From positions 1-27,484 of the forward strand of contig JAMCVO010000192.1 in NCBI GenBank assembly GCA_023475715.1: 27,484 nucleotides of DNA. The letters run 5' to 3'. The notes beneath the pieces are model-generated. The model did not search any database, was not told the origin of the DNA, and worked only from the letters and a program-made list of their open reading frames with translations. Positions 1-7,700 of the stretch are shown here, in pieces (the first letter of the stretch is position 1; each line of letters starts with the position of its first letter). The DNA comes from Actinomycetota bacterium (GTDB taxonomy: Bacteria > Actinomycetota > Humimicrobiia > Humimicrobiales > Humimicrobiaceae). The position numbers were made by a program, and so were the translations under genes.

Positions 1-28
1 TTTGTGAAGTGGTGACCTATCGACATGA

Positions 29-403
29 CTACGGCAAGTTTCATTCTTAATTTCAAGGGTCTTTGGCTTTGAACAGGTATTTAAGAATATTGGTGCAGCA
101 ATAGATATGGGTTGGGATATCCTTGTATTTCCCGAAGGTGCTGTAACACCTGATGGGAAAATTCATGAATTCGAATCCGGCATAGGCATAATAACAAAAG
201 ATATGAAAATACCAGTAGTTCCAATTAGAATAGACGGGCTTTACAGAATACTGCGAAATGGTATTCTGCCTTTCGGGCACTTGCCCAGGATACCTGTGGT
301 AACCGTAAAAATAGGAAAACAGTCATATTATAAAGAAGGTCAGTACAAAGAAATATCAAAAAAGCTATATCACATCATCACGCGAATGGCCAGACACAAT
401 TGA
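29..403 (+). pseudogene. PlsC-type 1-acylglycerol-3-phosphate acyltransferase, 3' fragment
   Basis: This frame encodes the C-terminal half of a membrane-associated lysophosphatidate acyltransferase, an enzyme that adds the second acyl chain during phospholipid synthesis. What is visible is the FPEG motif (codons at about 125-136), then the block EFESGIGIITKDMKIPVVPIRIDGLY, whose second half (PVVPIRIDGLY) is typical of acyltransferases fused to AMP-forming ligases. The N-terminal HX4D catalytic motif is absent. The frame is closed by a TGA at 26-28 and similarity is lost before about position 50, so the gene is either broken there or joined to unrelated sequence at the left end of the window. 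The first ATG (107) lies inside the conserved domain and is not a natural start. I am confident of the family, but not whether this is a true pseudogene or an edge artefact. Confidence 0.5.
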
Positions 404-432
404 TTAAGGTGGCAGATTCGTAGAAAATCCAT

Positions 433-708
433 TTAGCCCGTTTTTCTTTCTACGAGATCTCCTTCAATATATTGATGGATCATTCCTGAAATCAAAGTTT
501 GATATGGGATACCCTTTTCCATAGCTTTTTTTTGAATTCCTTTATAATCATGATCATATAGGCGAATGGTGATTCGCCTGTTCTTCCTAAAGGTGGTTTC
601 AGCTATTTTTTTTACTTCTTTTAACTCTTCTTCTGAAGGATGCTTTGCTTTTATATACCCTTTTTCATATGCATCCAAAATCTTTTTTTCTTCTTTATCT
701 AATTTCAT
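433..708 (-). CDS. CopG-type (BrnA-like) antitoxin
   Basis: A 91-residue protein with a charged helical N-terminus and a ribbon-helix-helix C-terminus. The stretch RKNRRITIRLYDHDYKGIQ supplies the DNA-binding strand, and KAMEKGIPYQTLISGMIHQY is the signature of the CopG antitoxin family that pairs with BrnT-like toxins. Such antitoxins bind and neutralise the toxin and repress their own operon. The ATG lies one base after the stop codon of the upstream toxin remnant (712-710), which is the normal toxin-antitoxin order and spacing. The antitoxin reads intact over its full length while its toxin does not, so it is probably an orphan whose toxin has been lost. Confidence 0.5.
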   Translation of the reverse strand: MKLDKEEKKILDAYEKGYIKAKHPSEEELKEVKKIAETTFRKNRRITIRLYDHDYKGIQKKAMEKGIPYQTLISGMIHQYIEGDLVERKTG

Positions 709-709
709 T

Positions 710-868
710 TTATTCCTCTATTTCTTTTTCACAATCCCTTGTTGCTTTTCTACTTGGAATTATGGTTTTTAAAAAAATGTATTTTTCTTCTTTTACATTA
801 GGGACTAAATAAATGTAATCATCAACTATTACAAAATATATTGTATGAGTTGGCTCCCCTCTTCTGAC
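710..868 (-). pseudogene. BrnT-like toxin, C-terminal half only
   Basis: The 52-codon open stretch ends with YFVIVDDYIYLVPNVKEE and then IFLKTIIPSRKAT, which is the C-terminal half of the COG2929/BrnT-like ribonuclease toxins that pair with CopG antitoxins. It ends one base before the CopG antitoxin. It has no start codon: the frame is closed by TGA at 871-869. The family's usual N-terminal half (FEWD..KN...GISFE) is missing here but is found on the same strand at 7492-7647. The break falls in a 12-bp sequence (848-859) identical to the 3' end of the tRNA-Asn gene. An alternative reading is a one-base indel in the GGGG run at 856-859, joining it to an open frame that starts at 980, but that upstream peptide does not look like the family. 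Confidence 0.5.
848..859. repeat. tRNA-Asn 3' end repeat (possible attachment site), left copy
   Basis: An exact 12-bp direct repeat of 7701-7712. It sits precisely where the C-terminal toxin half loses its family similarity. Together the two copies bracket about 6.9 kb of accessory genes. Confidence 0.5.
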
Positions 869-980
869 TCACTTCAAACCATTGAAATTGTTTTACCCAA
901 TACAATTCACGGCTGTAAAAGAAAAAATTTAAAATATCTATAATATTAAACACTTTTTTAAAAAGAGTTTGCTGAAACAT

Positions 981-1443
981 TTGAAAAATTTAAATCACAA
1001 TCTCTGGTTTCTGGCGCATTTTGGGTGGGGGCAAAATGCGCCCATCTCAATAGACATTTAAACCCCTTTCCGGATTTCTAAGGTGCCCTTTTTGTTTATC
1101 CCTGATATGATTGTGTAACCGAACTCGATTTATTTTAATTTCTCTTTATCAAAAATAGAATTTGTTATAAAAATATTTAGATACACAAAGGTAACAAAAA
1201 TAGCTGGATAAAAAGTTCTGCACTTACTGTGCACCATTAAAAACTGCTTTTTAAACTTTCTTAAGCTTAAAAATAATTATTTCCTGCACCAAAATCAGTT
1301 TCCCTGCACCAATATGAAGTTAGTTTCTTTTATATTTCCAAAAAGAATCTACTGATCTTGGTTTACTATCAAAATATATAAAACCTTCAGCTTTTAAAAT
1401 CTTAAAATTTTTTAAATAATTATTTAAAAAATTTTATTTTTTA
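981..1443. other. Gene-poor AT-rich gap with one strong hairpin
   Basis: No convincing gene lies here. The clearest structure is a perfect 10-bp inverted repeat, GGCGCATTTT / AAAATGCGCC (1013-1022 and 1033-1042), around a G-rich 10-base loop. It has no T-tract on either strand, so it is not a standard terminator. On the minus strand it overlaps a 20-codon frame (1057-995) with a good ribosome-binding site and a CPHPKC motif, perhaps the start of a decayed transposase. A second minus-strand stretch (1433-1320) reads like the tail of a protein but has no start. The octamer CCTGCACC occurs twice (about 1280-1320). Confidence 0.5.
1013..1042. repeat. 10-bp perfect inverted repeat (hairpin)
   Basis: GGCGCATTTT pairs exactly with AAAATGCGCC around the loop GGGTGGGGGC. 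It is much richer in G and C than its surroundings. There is no run of T after either arm, so I do not call it a terminator. It may be the end of a lost mobile element or a protein-binding site. Confidence 0.5.
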
Positions 1444-2532
1444 TTATTTTTTATTTTTTTCTTTAGCATAAATTTCAATAAATTTATATAAATAATAATA
1501 TGCTTCAAGATTAAATTTTTTTATTGATTTAAAACTTTTTCTGAACCTTTCATCAGTAATATCCAAATTCATTGTATCTTCTCTACTATTAAAAAACTCT
1601 ATACTACGAACTCTATTCTTTAATAAGATAGCAAGATAAGCTGTTTTTGCAGCGCTTAATACTGCTTCCTCTAAAATAAAATTTTTTGAAATTATAAAAC
1701 TCCTGATTCTCTTTATTCCCGCTAAAAGATTTATAAACTCCTCATTTTTAATGCCCCCTCGAAATAAAATAATTATCGAGGTGTTAATTATATCATCATA
1801 TATTTCGCCTAAATCTATTGCTATTCCTCTATAGCCAAGTTCTTGTTTTGCAACATTTGAAAAAGTCTCACTAACAACATTAAGATTTTTCACATCATTA
1901 AATAAAATACTAATATCAAACAACTGTTTTATTATTTCTAATTCCTTATTGACGCCATAAGGTATTCCGGTGGTATTTGGTGCAAATGCAGTTAATTTAT
2001 CACCCAATATACCTTCAATTGATGGTACAGATACTTTGATTGCTTCACCATATATATCTAATAGATCGCAGGAAATTTCTTTTTCAATTAATTCTATAAA
2101 TGGATTTGCATCAAACACTGTATCTAATAAAACGTATTTATTTCTGCCATCCAAAATAGATTTATAGTAAAATTTAAAATGAGTTTTTTTAATGGTCTTG
2201 GTGCTAATCCTGCCCAATTCCTCAAATTCATAAAATATATGACTGCCATCGACAAGGTCTCTAAGCATTTTAATTAATGAACTATTATCAATATCTCTTT
2301 CAATTAAAATATCAATATCTATTGAAAATCTATGTATTTTATTAAGCAATATTAATAATGCAGTTCCTCCTTTAAAAATAAATTTTAAACCTGTTTTTTT
2401 AATAGATTCCAATAAAAAAAGTGCAATTATAACCTTTTCTGTTAACTCCGGGTCAGCTTTATTTTTACCTTTCCTTAAAAGGTTACAAATATTAAAAATC
2501 CAATCCTTTGAAAAATTCTTTTCTGTAATCAT
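1444..2532 (-). CDS. AbiEii/MenT-type nucleotidyltransferase toxin
   Basis: A 362-residue member of the nucleotidyl transferase AbiEii toxin family (PF08843). Members are type IV or related toxins, used in abortive phage defence, that transfer nucleotides to an RNA target such as tRNA. The core motifs are present: KGGTALL at residues 54-60 (the GG(T/S) motif of the nucleotidyltransferase fold), FSIDIDIL at 69-76 (the metal-binding DxD), and GDKLTAFAP at 177-185. A helical C-terminal region follows. The ATG lies 3 bases downstream of the stop of the DUF6577-like gene, so the two form one operon. The length is at the upper end for the family and nothing appears truncated. The cellular target cannot be read from the sequence. 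Confidence 0.5.
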   Translation of the reverse strand: MITEKNFSKDWIFNICNLLRKGKNKADPELTEKVIIALFLLESIKKTGLKFIFKGGTALLILLNKIHRFSIDIDILIERDIDNSSLIKMLRDLVDGSHIFYEFEELGRISTKTIKKTHFKFYYKSILDGRNKYVLLDTVFDANPFIELIEKEISCDLLDIYGEAIKVSVPSIEGILGDKLTAFAPNTTGIPYGVNKELEIIKQLFDISILFNDVKNLNVVSETFSNVAKQELGYRGIAIDLGEIYDDIINTSIIILFRGGIKNEEFINLLAGIKRIRSFIISKNFILEEAVLSAAKTAYLAILLKNRVRSIEFFNSREDTMNLDITDERFRKSFKSIKKFNLEAYYYLYKFIEIYAKEKNKK

Positions 2533-2535
2533 TTC

Positions 2536-3297
2536 TTATTCAAAAAAACTACCTTTAATTTTAATAGTATCAACAATAAAATTACTCATTTTTTCTTTTA
2601 TTCCTCTTTTTCTGGCATACCTTAAAAGTGTTGTCAAATTTATAGTGTATTCTTCAAATACTCTTTTAAAAATATTAATTAATTCTTGACCCTGATAAGT
2701 TTTAAACAAATTGCTTTCAAAAAAAATATCAACTAATATTTTTTCTATTTTCGGGATATTGATTTTTTTAATTTTTTTACTAGGAGAACCTTTAATAATA
2801 GATTTTATTACTATTACATTTTTCTCATTTGATATATATCTCTCTATATCATCTCCTTTTGGGTTAATATAAACAGAATTCCTTTTTTCTTTTAAGAAAT
2901 AAAATGCAGACTCCAATACTTCTTTATCTATTTCAACAATAATAAATGAATTGAATGGTTGATGGTTCATAAAATTATGAAGCCAAGATGTTTCCCAAAT
3001 ATCTATTTGAATATCAGGATATGCTTTTATTAAATAGCTATATAATCTTTTAATATTTGAATTAATTACAGGCACAAACTCTTTAAAACTACCTAATTTA
3101 TATACACCTCTTTTTAAATCCCTAATGATGCCTTTTTCTCTTAATTTATATATTCTCCACTTGAATGTACCTGTTTTTAAGTCTGGTTCTTCTTCCTTAT
3201 AAAATTCATATAATTCTTTAAAAGTAAAAAATGGATTTCCTTTAAATCTTAATTTTATATTTTCAATTCTTAATTTATTATTTTTTGATTTATTCAT
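2536..3297 (-). CDS. DUF6577-like partner (AbiEi-type antitoxin/regulator)
   Basis: This 253-residue protein directly precedes the nucleotidyltransferase toxin. Residues about 10-70 form a winged-helix region (FTFKELYEFY, then TFKWRIYKLREKGIIRDLKRGVYKL), which resembles the N-terminus of AbiEi and DUF6577 proteins. The rest is the mixed alpha/beta domain normally paired with AbiEii toxins (WETSWLHNFMNHQP). Known AbiEi proteins repress their operon and counter the toxin, and I infer the same role here. A three-base gap to the toxin indicates co-transcription and translational coupling. The N-terminus is very lysine- and asparagine-rich, in keeping with the AT-rich DNA. The family assignment rests on gene order plus these motifs. 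Confidence 0.5.
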   Translation of the reverse strand: MNKSKNNKLRIENIKLRFKGNPFFTFKELYEFYKEEEPDLKTGTFKWRIYKLREKGIIRDLKRGVYKLGSFKEFVPVINSNIKRLYSYLIKAYPDIQIDIWETSWLHNFMNHQPFNSFIIVEIDKEVLESAFYFLKEKRNSVYINPKGDDIERYISNEKNVIVIKSIIKGSPSKKIKKINIPKIEKILVDIFFESNLFKTYQGQELINIFKRVFEEYTINLTTLLRYARKRGIKEKMSNFIVDTIKIKGSFFE

Positions 3298-3695
3298 TAC
3301 TCACCTCATGCAAACCATGCGGAATAACTTAAAATTTTTCCTCTTGGTTGGCTTTTTATTATCATGAATATTATCATGATTCATATGAAATTTTCAAATA
3401 TTTTATAATGGTACAAAGAAATTCCTGCCAGTACTAGTAGGAATAATGGTAGTGAGTATATGAATTGGCTCAGCAGTATGGTCAGGATTTAAAGTGAGTC
3501 CTTGAATGGAATGTCAATAGAAAAGTAAAACGAGTATCTGATCCTAGAATGTTTTGTTGTCAAGCACTGTCTCATTTTCATCCGTGAATGAGACAAATGG
3601 TACACTATAAAAAAAGGAATGTCTCATTGTTATTTTTTTAATAATTGAAAGCTCCATTATTTGTGCATATGGTCAAAACATTTTAAGACACTTAT
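3298..3695. other. Non-coding gap with short repeats
   Basis: I see no gene in this stretch. The nonamer TGTCTCATT occurs at 3568-3576, as its inverse AATGAGACA at 3587-3595 (together a 9-bp hairpin with a 10-base loop), and again at 3620-3628, followed by an AT-rich tract. TTATCATGA occurs twice near 3360-3380. These look like debris of a mobile element and lie next to the IS110 remnant. Confidence 0.5.
3568..3628. repeat. TGTCTCATT repeats, two of them forming a hairpin
   Basis: Three copies of a 9-bp word lie within 61 bp, the first two in inverted orientation (3568-3576 and 3587-3595) and the third (3620-3628) direct. They could be binding sites or the scar of an insertion element. No neighbouring gene explains them. 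Confidence 0.5.
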
Positions 3696-3895
3696 TTATA
3701 ATTTTATAATATATGGTGTTCTTCTTTTTAATACTCCATAAATACAATACGCAAGTTTTCTTGTACCGGAAAGAGTTGCTTCAGTGTAAGTTTTTCCTTT
3801 AGCTATTTTTTAGCATGATGATCCCTAAATTCCTTATAATGCAGCTGTGCAATAACTGTGGCTATTGGCATTTGTTTCAGAGTCCTGTAATTTTC
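3696..3895 (-). pseudogene. IS110-family transposase remnant (C-terminal end, frameshifted)
   Basis: Two adjacent minus-strand frames together read like the tail of an IS110 (Transposase_20) transposase. The first is IATVIAQLHYKEFRDHHAKK, which runs into TAG. One base on, a second frame continues AKGKTYTEATLSGTRKLAYC and then IYGVLKRRTPY, ending at a TAA (3698-3696). The spacing of aliphatic residues, the GKTY.EA segment and the RKL..xIY.VLK..TPY ending match that family. The catalytic domains and the start are missing, and the upstream part would overlap the helicase gene. It is therefore a dead fragment with at least one frameshift (near 3810). The family call is from memory of the motif pattern. 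Confidence 0.5.
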
Positions 3896-3902
3896 CTGAT
3901 TT

Positions 3903-6059
3903 TCACAAGAGGTTGGCACTGCGATAATATTTCTCTCTTTTTTTATAAAGCTTTAGAAGAAAGTCGATATTTTTATCTCTATAATCATAGATAGCCTTTT
4001 TACCTTTAGACCTAAAAATCCTTCCAATATACTGAATTAATTTTCCCTCAAAAGCAAAAGGATAGACAAGGAATATACTGCTTAGATTTTCTATATCCAA
4101 TCCTTCTCCGAGTAATTGACCAGTTGTAATTAATACTTGAAAATTACCCGACTCTATCTGCTTCATCTTTACTTTTCTTAAAGATTTAGAATCATCACCT
4201 GTGATAGTAATAACCTCGCATGCCGATTTTAAATAAATATTTAAAACCTCTACGTGTTCTTTTCTTTCAGTTAGTACCAATATCTTCTTACCAGGTTCTA
4301 ATTCTTTTTTAATATCCTCAGCTATTAATCTATTCCTATCAGAATCAAAAACTAATATTTTTGAAAGCAACTGAAAATCATCGGTCTTACTGTCATAGGG
4401 AAAATATAGATTGGTATCTCTTATACTCAGCTGAATATCTTCTTCAAATAGACCTTCAGCAACCTGGTTAATATCATTAGTGTCGCAAATTATATCTCCG
4501 ATATATAAAAAGATTAGTTTCTCATCATTATATTTTCTTTTTGGTGTTGCGGTCATCCCAAAAATATAATACGGATTAAAATTAACTATTGTCTGTCTAA
4601 AACTTTTAGCCGGAATGTGGTGGCATTCATCAATAAGGATGGTACCGAATGATTCACTTAAAGCTTTTAAATCTGGAAATCTAATTAAGCTTTGAATCAT
4701 AGCTATTGTAACAAATTTTGATACTTTCTTTTTATTTGCTGAGATTTGTCCGATATCCTTTTTACTAAGTCCCAAAAAATCCTGGATTCTTTCAATCCAC
4801 TGATCATATATTTGTTTTCTGTGTACAAGTATAAGAGCCGGCTGGCATTTTCTGGCCATAAGTTCTATTCCTATAATTGTCTTTCCAAAACCGGGGGGAG
4901 CAACTATAACGCCATCTTGTTTATTTTCGCAAATATCAATCACTTGCTCCTGAATACTGCTGAGTTGGATTTTGGAATTGAATACAAGGTTGTCAAGCTT
5001 ATTTCTTTTATCAAAAATTTCAAAGTTGATTTTATTTTCATTACAGAAATCTACCAGGTGGTTTAAGAATCCTCTTGGTATCATAATGGTATCTTTCGTT
5101 TCTTTTATTAGATTAAAAAACTTCTGAATTCCATATACGCTTCTTCCAATTTTTTGTTTGATTATGTACTCGCTATTTATAAAATTAAGATTACTTTTTA
5201 AAAAATTTGCCAGATCTTTATTGACTTGATGTTTATTTAGTACTATTTGACTTTTTAATGCTATAGATAATTTACCTGTTTTAAATAATTTTTTATCCTC
5301 AGCAATATTAAAACTACATGATTTTTCATCTTCAACTATTACTGAATACAGTTCATCTAATTTCACATTAGAAATCTTCTCTATTTTACTCAAATAATTC
5401 CACTGGTCTTCAATGGGATTAAAACTTTCATGGTCTAAAAAAACCATTTTATTTTCTTTTAGATACCTACCATTTAAAGGTAAGGCTACTAAATTTCCGA
5501 GACCTTTGCCTGAATGGTAGTCCTGATTAGGAAAGATTCTGTCAAAACTGACTTCTCTACCAAATTCTGATAGATTGAATACTTTTCTGATTATTTCTAA
5601 AAATATTCTTCTGCTCTTAGAGGCGGGGTATTTATTTTTAAAAAAAATCCATAAGTGGGTGCCCATTCCTGATAAAGATTTTTCAAGGTAGACAGGAATT
5701 TTCAGTGACATGCATTCATCCATAAACTTCCTTGAATCTTTTTTCCATTCTTTTCCATCAAAATCTATAGCAATAAAATAAGAAGTATTGTCTTCAAGTA
5801 AGGGATAAATACCTATAAAATAAGCTCCTATCAGATGTTTCTTTACTACATCTCTGGTCAGTGGTATTTTTTCTTTATTGCTAAAATTTTGAAAATTTCC
5901 ACCCTTGGCTTTATATCTTAAGTATTCATTCCAATCAAATCTATAGGCAGGAGTATACCCGGATTTTCCATTTTTTTCCCATCTTCTTGCATATATGTCA
6001 TTTCTACCTTTAAATAAAGACATATATAAGTTTAGCTGTTCTTCACTTATGAATAACAT
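3903..6059 (-). CDS. Archaeo-eukaryotic primase / SF2 helicase fusion (TOTE conflict-system type)
   Basis: A 718-residue two-part enzyme. Residues about 10-215 form an archaeo-eukaryotic primase domain of the TOTE conflict-system type: YFIAIDFDG (94-102, metal-binding D99 and D101), then SGMGTHLWIFF (130-140, with H135). Residues about 240-365 are a linker domain with an IPRG motif (327-330). Residues 366-718 form a superfamily 2 helicase: Walker A APPGFGKT (387-394), LVHRKQI (411-417), DECHH (477-481), GMTATPKR (501-508), a C-terminal RecA fold with TTGQLLGEGLDI (645-656), and QYIGRIFRS (676-684). Such proteins are proposed to act against invading DNA. The ATG has an AAGG sequence 7 bases upstream. 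The gene appears to stand alone, and no partner nuclease is visible. It has the same strand as the AbiE-type pair, but the IS110 debris separates them. Confidence 0.5.
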   Translation of the reverse strand: MLFISEEQLNLYMSLFKGRNDIYARRWEKNGKSGYTPAYRFDWNEYLRYKAKGGNFQNFSNKEKIPLTRDVVKKHLIGAYFIGIYPLLEDNTSYFIAIDFDGKEWKKDSRKFMDECMSLKIPVYLEKSLSGMGTHLWIFFKNKYPASKSRRIFLEIIRKVFNLSEFGREVSFDRIFPNQDYHSGKGLGNLVALPLNGRYLKENKMVFLDHESFNPIEDQWNYLSKIEKISNVKLDELYSVIVEDEKSCSFNIAEDKKLFKTGKLSIALKSQIVLNKHQVNKDLANFLKSNLNFINSEYIIKQKIGRSVYGIQKFFNLIKETKDTIMIPRGFLNHLVDFCNENKINFEIFDKRNKLDNLVFNSKIQLSSIQEQVIDICENKQDGVIVAPPGFGKTIIGIELMARKCQPALILVHRKQIYDQWIERIQDFLGLSKKDIGQISANKKKVSKFVTIAMIQSLIRFPDLKALSESFGTILIDECHHIPAKSFRQTIVNFNPYYIFGMTATPKRKYNDEKLIFLYIGDIICDTNDINQVAEGLFEEDIQLSIRDTNLYFPYDSKTDDFQLLSKILVFDSDRNRLIAEDIKKELEPGKKILVLTERKEHVEVLNIYLKSACEVITITGDDSKSLRKVKMKQIESGNFQVLITTGQLLGEGLDIENLSSIFLVYPFAFEGKLIQYIGRIFRSKGKKAIYDYRDKNIDFLLKLYKKREKYYRSANLL

Positions 6060-6158
6060 TTTTTCAACCTTAACTATAAGAACTTCTCACTTAGGTTTTT
6101 AGTTTGATAATATAAAAAAATCTCATGGGTCAAAATAACACCACAAATCCTGACAATT

Positions 6159-6692
6159 TTAAACAAAGTCACTTAAATCATCAATCACAGGATCATTCCA
6201 GACCTCTTCTTTCAAGGCTTCATAGACATTAAACACTATTGGACAAACTGATGTATTGTCAATAACATTTATCAAACGCGAAACAAAATATTTTTTATGA
6301 AGATGTGGGTATGACCGACAATCCTTTGGACGGTATTCATATTGAGAACATATGTTATTATTTAAAAATGGACAGGGTTTCTTATTGAATGTGATTCCTT
6401 CATTATTCTCTCTTTCCGTTAGATATTTATCTTTGAAAGTATCTATAGATATTTTTAACCCATTAGCCAATTTTTTGACATCTTTTATATTTAGCACTGG
6501 TAATACCTTTTTGCAGCAATTCCCACAGATTTTACAGTCAATTTTAGAAGATATATCCCTATATAGTCTTTGTACGATTATATCTACCTTTTCCAAATTA
6601 CAACCTTTCAAAAAAGAACGAAATTCATAGTTTTCATCTTCTTTATTTTTTGCTGGTCTTCTAATTTTATTAATATCTATTTCTATTATCAT
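6159..6692 (-). CDS. YkgJ-family cysteine-cluster protein
   Basis: A 177-residue protein with the CxxCxxCC cluster (C53, C56, C59, C60) followed by CPFLNNNICSQYEYRPKDCR (C107, C115, C125) and a further cysteine at 150. This is the pattern of the YkgJ/UPF0153 family, which is believed to bind zinc or an iron-sulfur cluster and whose function is unknown. There is no signal peptide or membrane segment, so the protein should be cytoplasmic. It lies 99 bp upstream of the primase-helicase on the same strand, and the two could be co-transcribed. Whether it works with the helicase is open. Confidence 0.5.
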   Translation of the reverse strand: MIIEIDINKIRRPAKNKEDENYEFRSFLKGCNLEKVDIIVQRLYRDISSKIDCKICGNCCKKVLPVLNIKDVKKLANGLKISIDTFKDKYLTERENNEGITFNKKPCPFLNNNICSQYEYRPKDCRSYPHLHKKYFVSRLINVIDNTSVCPIVFNVYEALKEEVWNDPVIDDLSDFV

Positions 6693-6977
6693 TTTAATTT
6701 CAGAGTTCTCTTATAAAGAGTCAAAGTATTTCATATCAACAAGAATCAAGAAATCATTATTATATATTATATTGTATCGCTGCTAAAAAAGTATTTTATT
6801 TATATTTGATATAGTTTCAGCAAATGTTGAAGCTACTTAAAATAATGAAATTATCATAATCCAGAAGAAGAACAATAAAGTAAAAGTCTCTTTATGAGAT
6901 ATAGTTTTCTTTTTAAATTCAGATATGATAAATTTACCTATACAAAATTTATTATTTAAATATTTTGGTGAGTTTGA
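6693..6977. other. Intergenic region between divergent genes; possible antitoxin debris
   Basis: This separates the YkgJ-like gene (leftward) from the HicB gene (rightward) and must hold promoters for both, but I cannot pick a strong one. The plus strand at about 6805-6910 can be read as DIVSANVEAT, stop, NNEIIIIQKKNNKVKVSL, stop. That loosely resembles a decayed Phd-type antitoxin, but with two stops and no start I do not call a gene. Confidence 0.5.
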
Positions 6978-7184
6978 ATGGATGAAATAATTTTTATAAT
7001 AGAAGAATCAAAAGAAGGTGGATTTGAAGCAAGAGCACTGGATCATTCTATTTTTACTGAAGCTGAAGACATGGAATCATTAAAAGATGCTGTAAAAGAC
7101 GCTGTGCTATGCCATTTTGATAAAGAAGATATGCCAAAAATTATAAGACTGCATTTGGTAAAAGATGAATTGATTTCTGTATGA
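6978..7184 (+). CDS. hicB: HicB-like antitoxin (small form)
   Basis: A 68-residue protein consisting only of the small HicB-type fold: a first strand EIIFIIEESKEGGFEARALD, an acidic helix starting at SLKDAVKDAV, and a C-terminal strand. It lacks the DNA-binding C-terminus of long HicB proteins. This short form is common next to HicA and is often labelled a 2-oxoisovalerate dehydrogenase-like protein in databases. It should neutralise the following toxin. The start is supported by GGTGAG 5 bases before the ATG. The stop overlaps the toxin start by four bases (ATGA, 7181-7184), so translation is coupled. The antitoxin-first order is the reverse of the classic hicAB arrangement. Confidence 0.5.
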   Translation: MDEIIFIIEESKEGGFEARALDHSIFTEAEDMESLKDAVKDAVLCHFDKEDMPKIIRLHLVKDELISV

Positions 7185-7426
7185 AAATCCCAAGAGATAC
7201 AAGCAGTGACAATTTAATTCAACTATTAAAAAGATATGATTATAAAATCACACGCCAAACTGGAAGTCATATCAGGCTTACTTCAAGTATTAAAGGTAAA
7301 GAGCATCACATAACAATACCCAAACATAAAGATTTAAAAATCGGGACCTTAAATAATATTTTAAATGATATTTCCAAATACCTGGAAATAAATAAAGAAG
7401 AACTTATTAAAGCACTCTCTAATTAA
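7181..7426 (+). CDS. hicA: HicA-like mRNA interferase toxin
   Basis: An 81-residue double-stranded-RNA-binding-fold toxin of the HicA/YcfA family. It has the expected opening (helix SDNLIQLLKRYDYKITRQ), the catalytic GSH motif with H30, and the conserved ITIPKHKDLKIGTLNNIL segment. HicA proteins cleave mRNA and arrest translation until bound by HicB. The length is normal and the catalytic histidine is present, so the toxin is probably active. It follows its antitoxin with an ATGA overlap. The pair lies 277 bp from the tRNA-Asn gene, at the edge of the accessory region. Confidence 0.5.
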   Translation: MKIPRDTSSDNLIQLLKRYDYKITRQTGSHIRLTSSIKGKEHHITIPKHKDLKIGTLNNILNDISKYLEINKEELIKALSN

Positions 7427-7491
7427 TGATATTCACAATATATAAAAAATTTCACTATTCCGCTATAAATTACTTATTTACTGAAGTGATA

Positions 7492-7647
7492 TTACAAAAA
7501 ATCTTTATAATCCATTAATGTTGTGAAATAACAATTTACGCATTTTGTTAACTGCATAGCACCCTGAGATAAATGAAAAACAATTCTCTCAAAAGATATT
7601 CCCCTTTTTCTTTTTAACCATTCATTTTTTTCAGGATCCCATTCAAA
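7492..7647 (-). pseudogene. BrnT-like toxin, N-terminal half only
   Basis: The minus strand reads FEWDPEKNEWLKRKRGISFE, then RIVFHLSQGA, the unmistakable first half of a BrnT/COG2929-type toxin (FEWD..KN..L..GISFE..). The expected start codon is gone: a TAA lies directly before the first Phe codon (7650-7648). After the FHLSQGA segment the sequence no longer resembles the family and runs to a stop at 7494-7492. The C-terminal half of the same family, followed by its CopG antitoxin, lies on the same strand at 710-868. The two halves could derive from one gene split by an insertion, or from two separately decayed copies. Confidence 0.5.
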
Positions 7648-7700
7648 TTACACGCAGCAATTATTGTACATCTAATACATGTACGCTGTCAGGTATTTCT

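Noticed and set aside
1320..1433. Minus-strand stretch reading ILKAEGFIYFDSKPRSVD, then SFWKYKRN
   Set aside because: It looks protein-like but has no start codon and follows a stop; I cannot name a family, so it is left as possible debris.
6805..6910. Plus-strand Phd-antitoxin-like reading before hicB
   Set aside because: Two in-frame stops, no start, and only loose resemblance.
7661..7690. GTACAT...ATGTAC hairpin after tRNA-Asn
   Set aside because: Only 6 bp with no T-tract on the minus strand, so not supported as a terminator.
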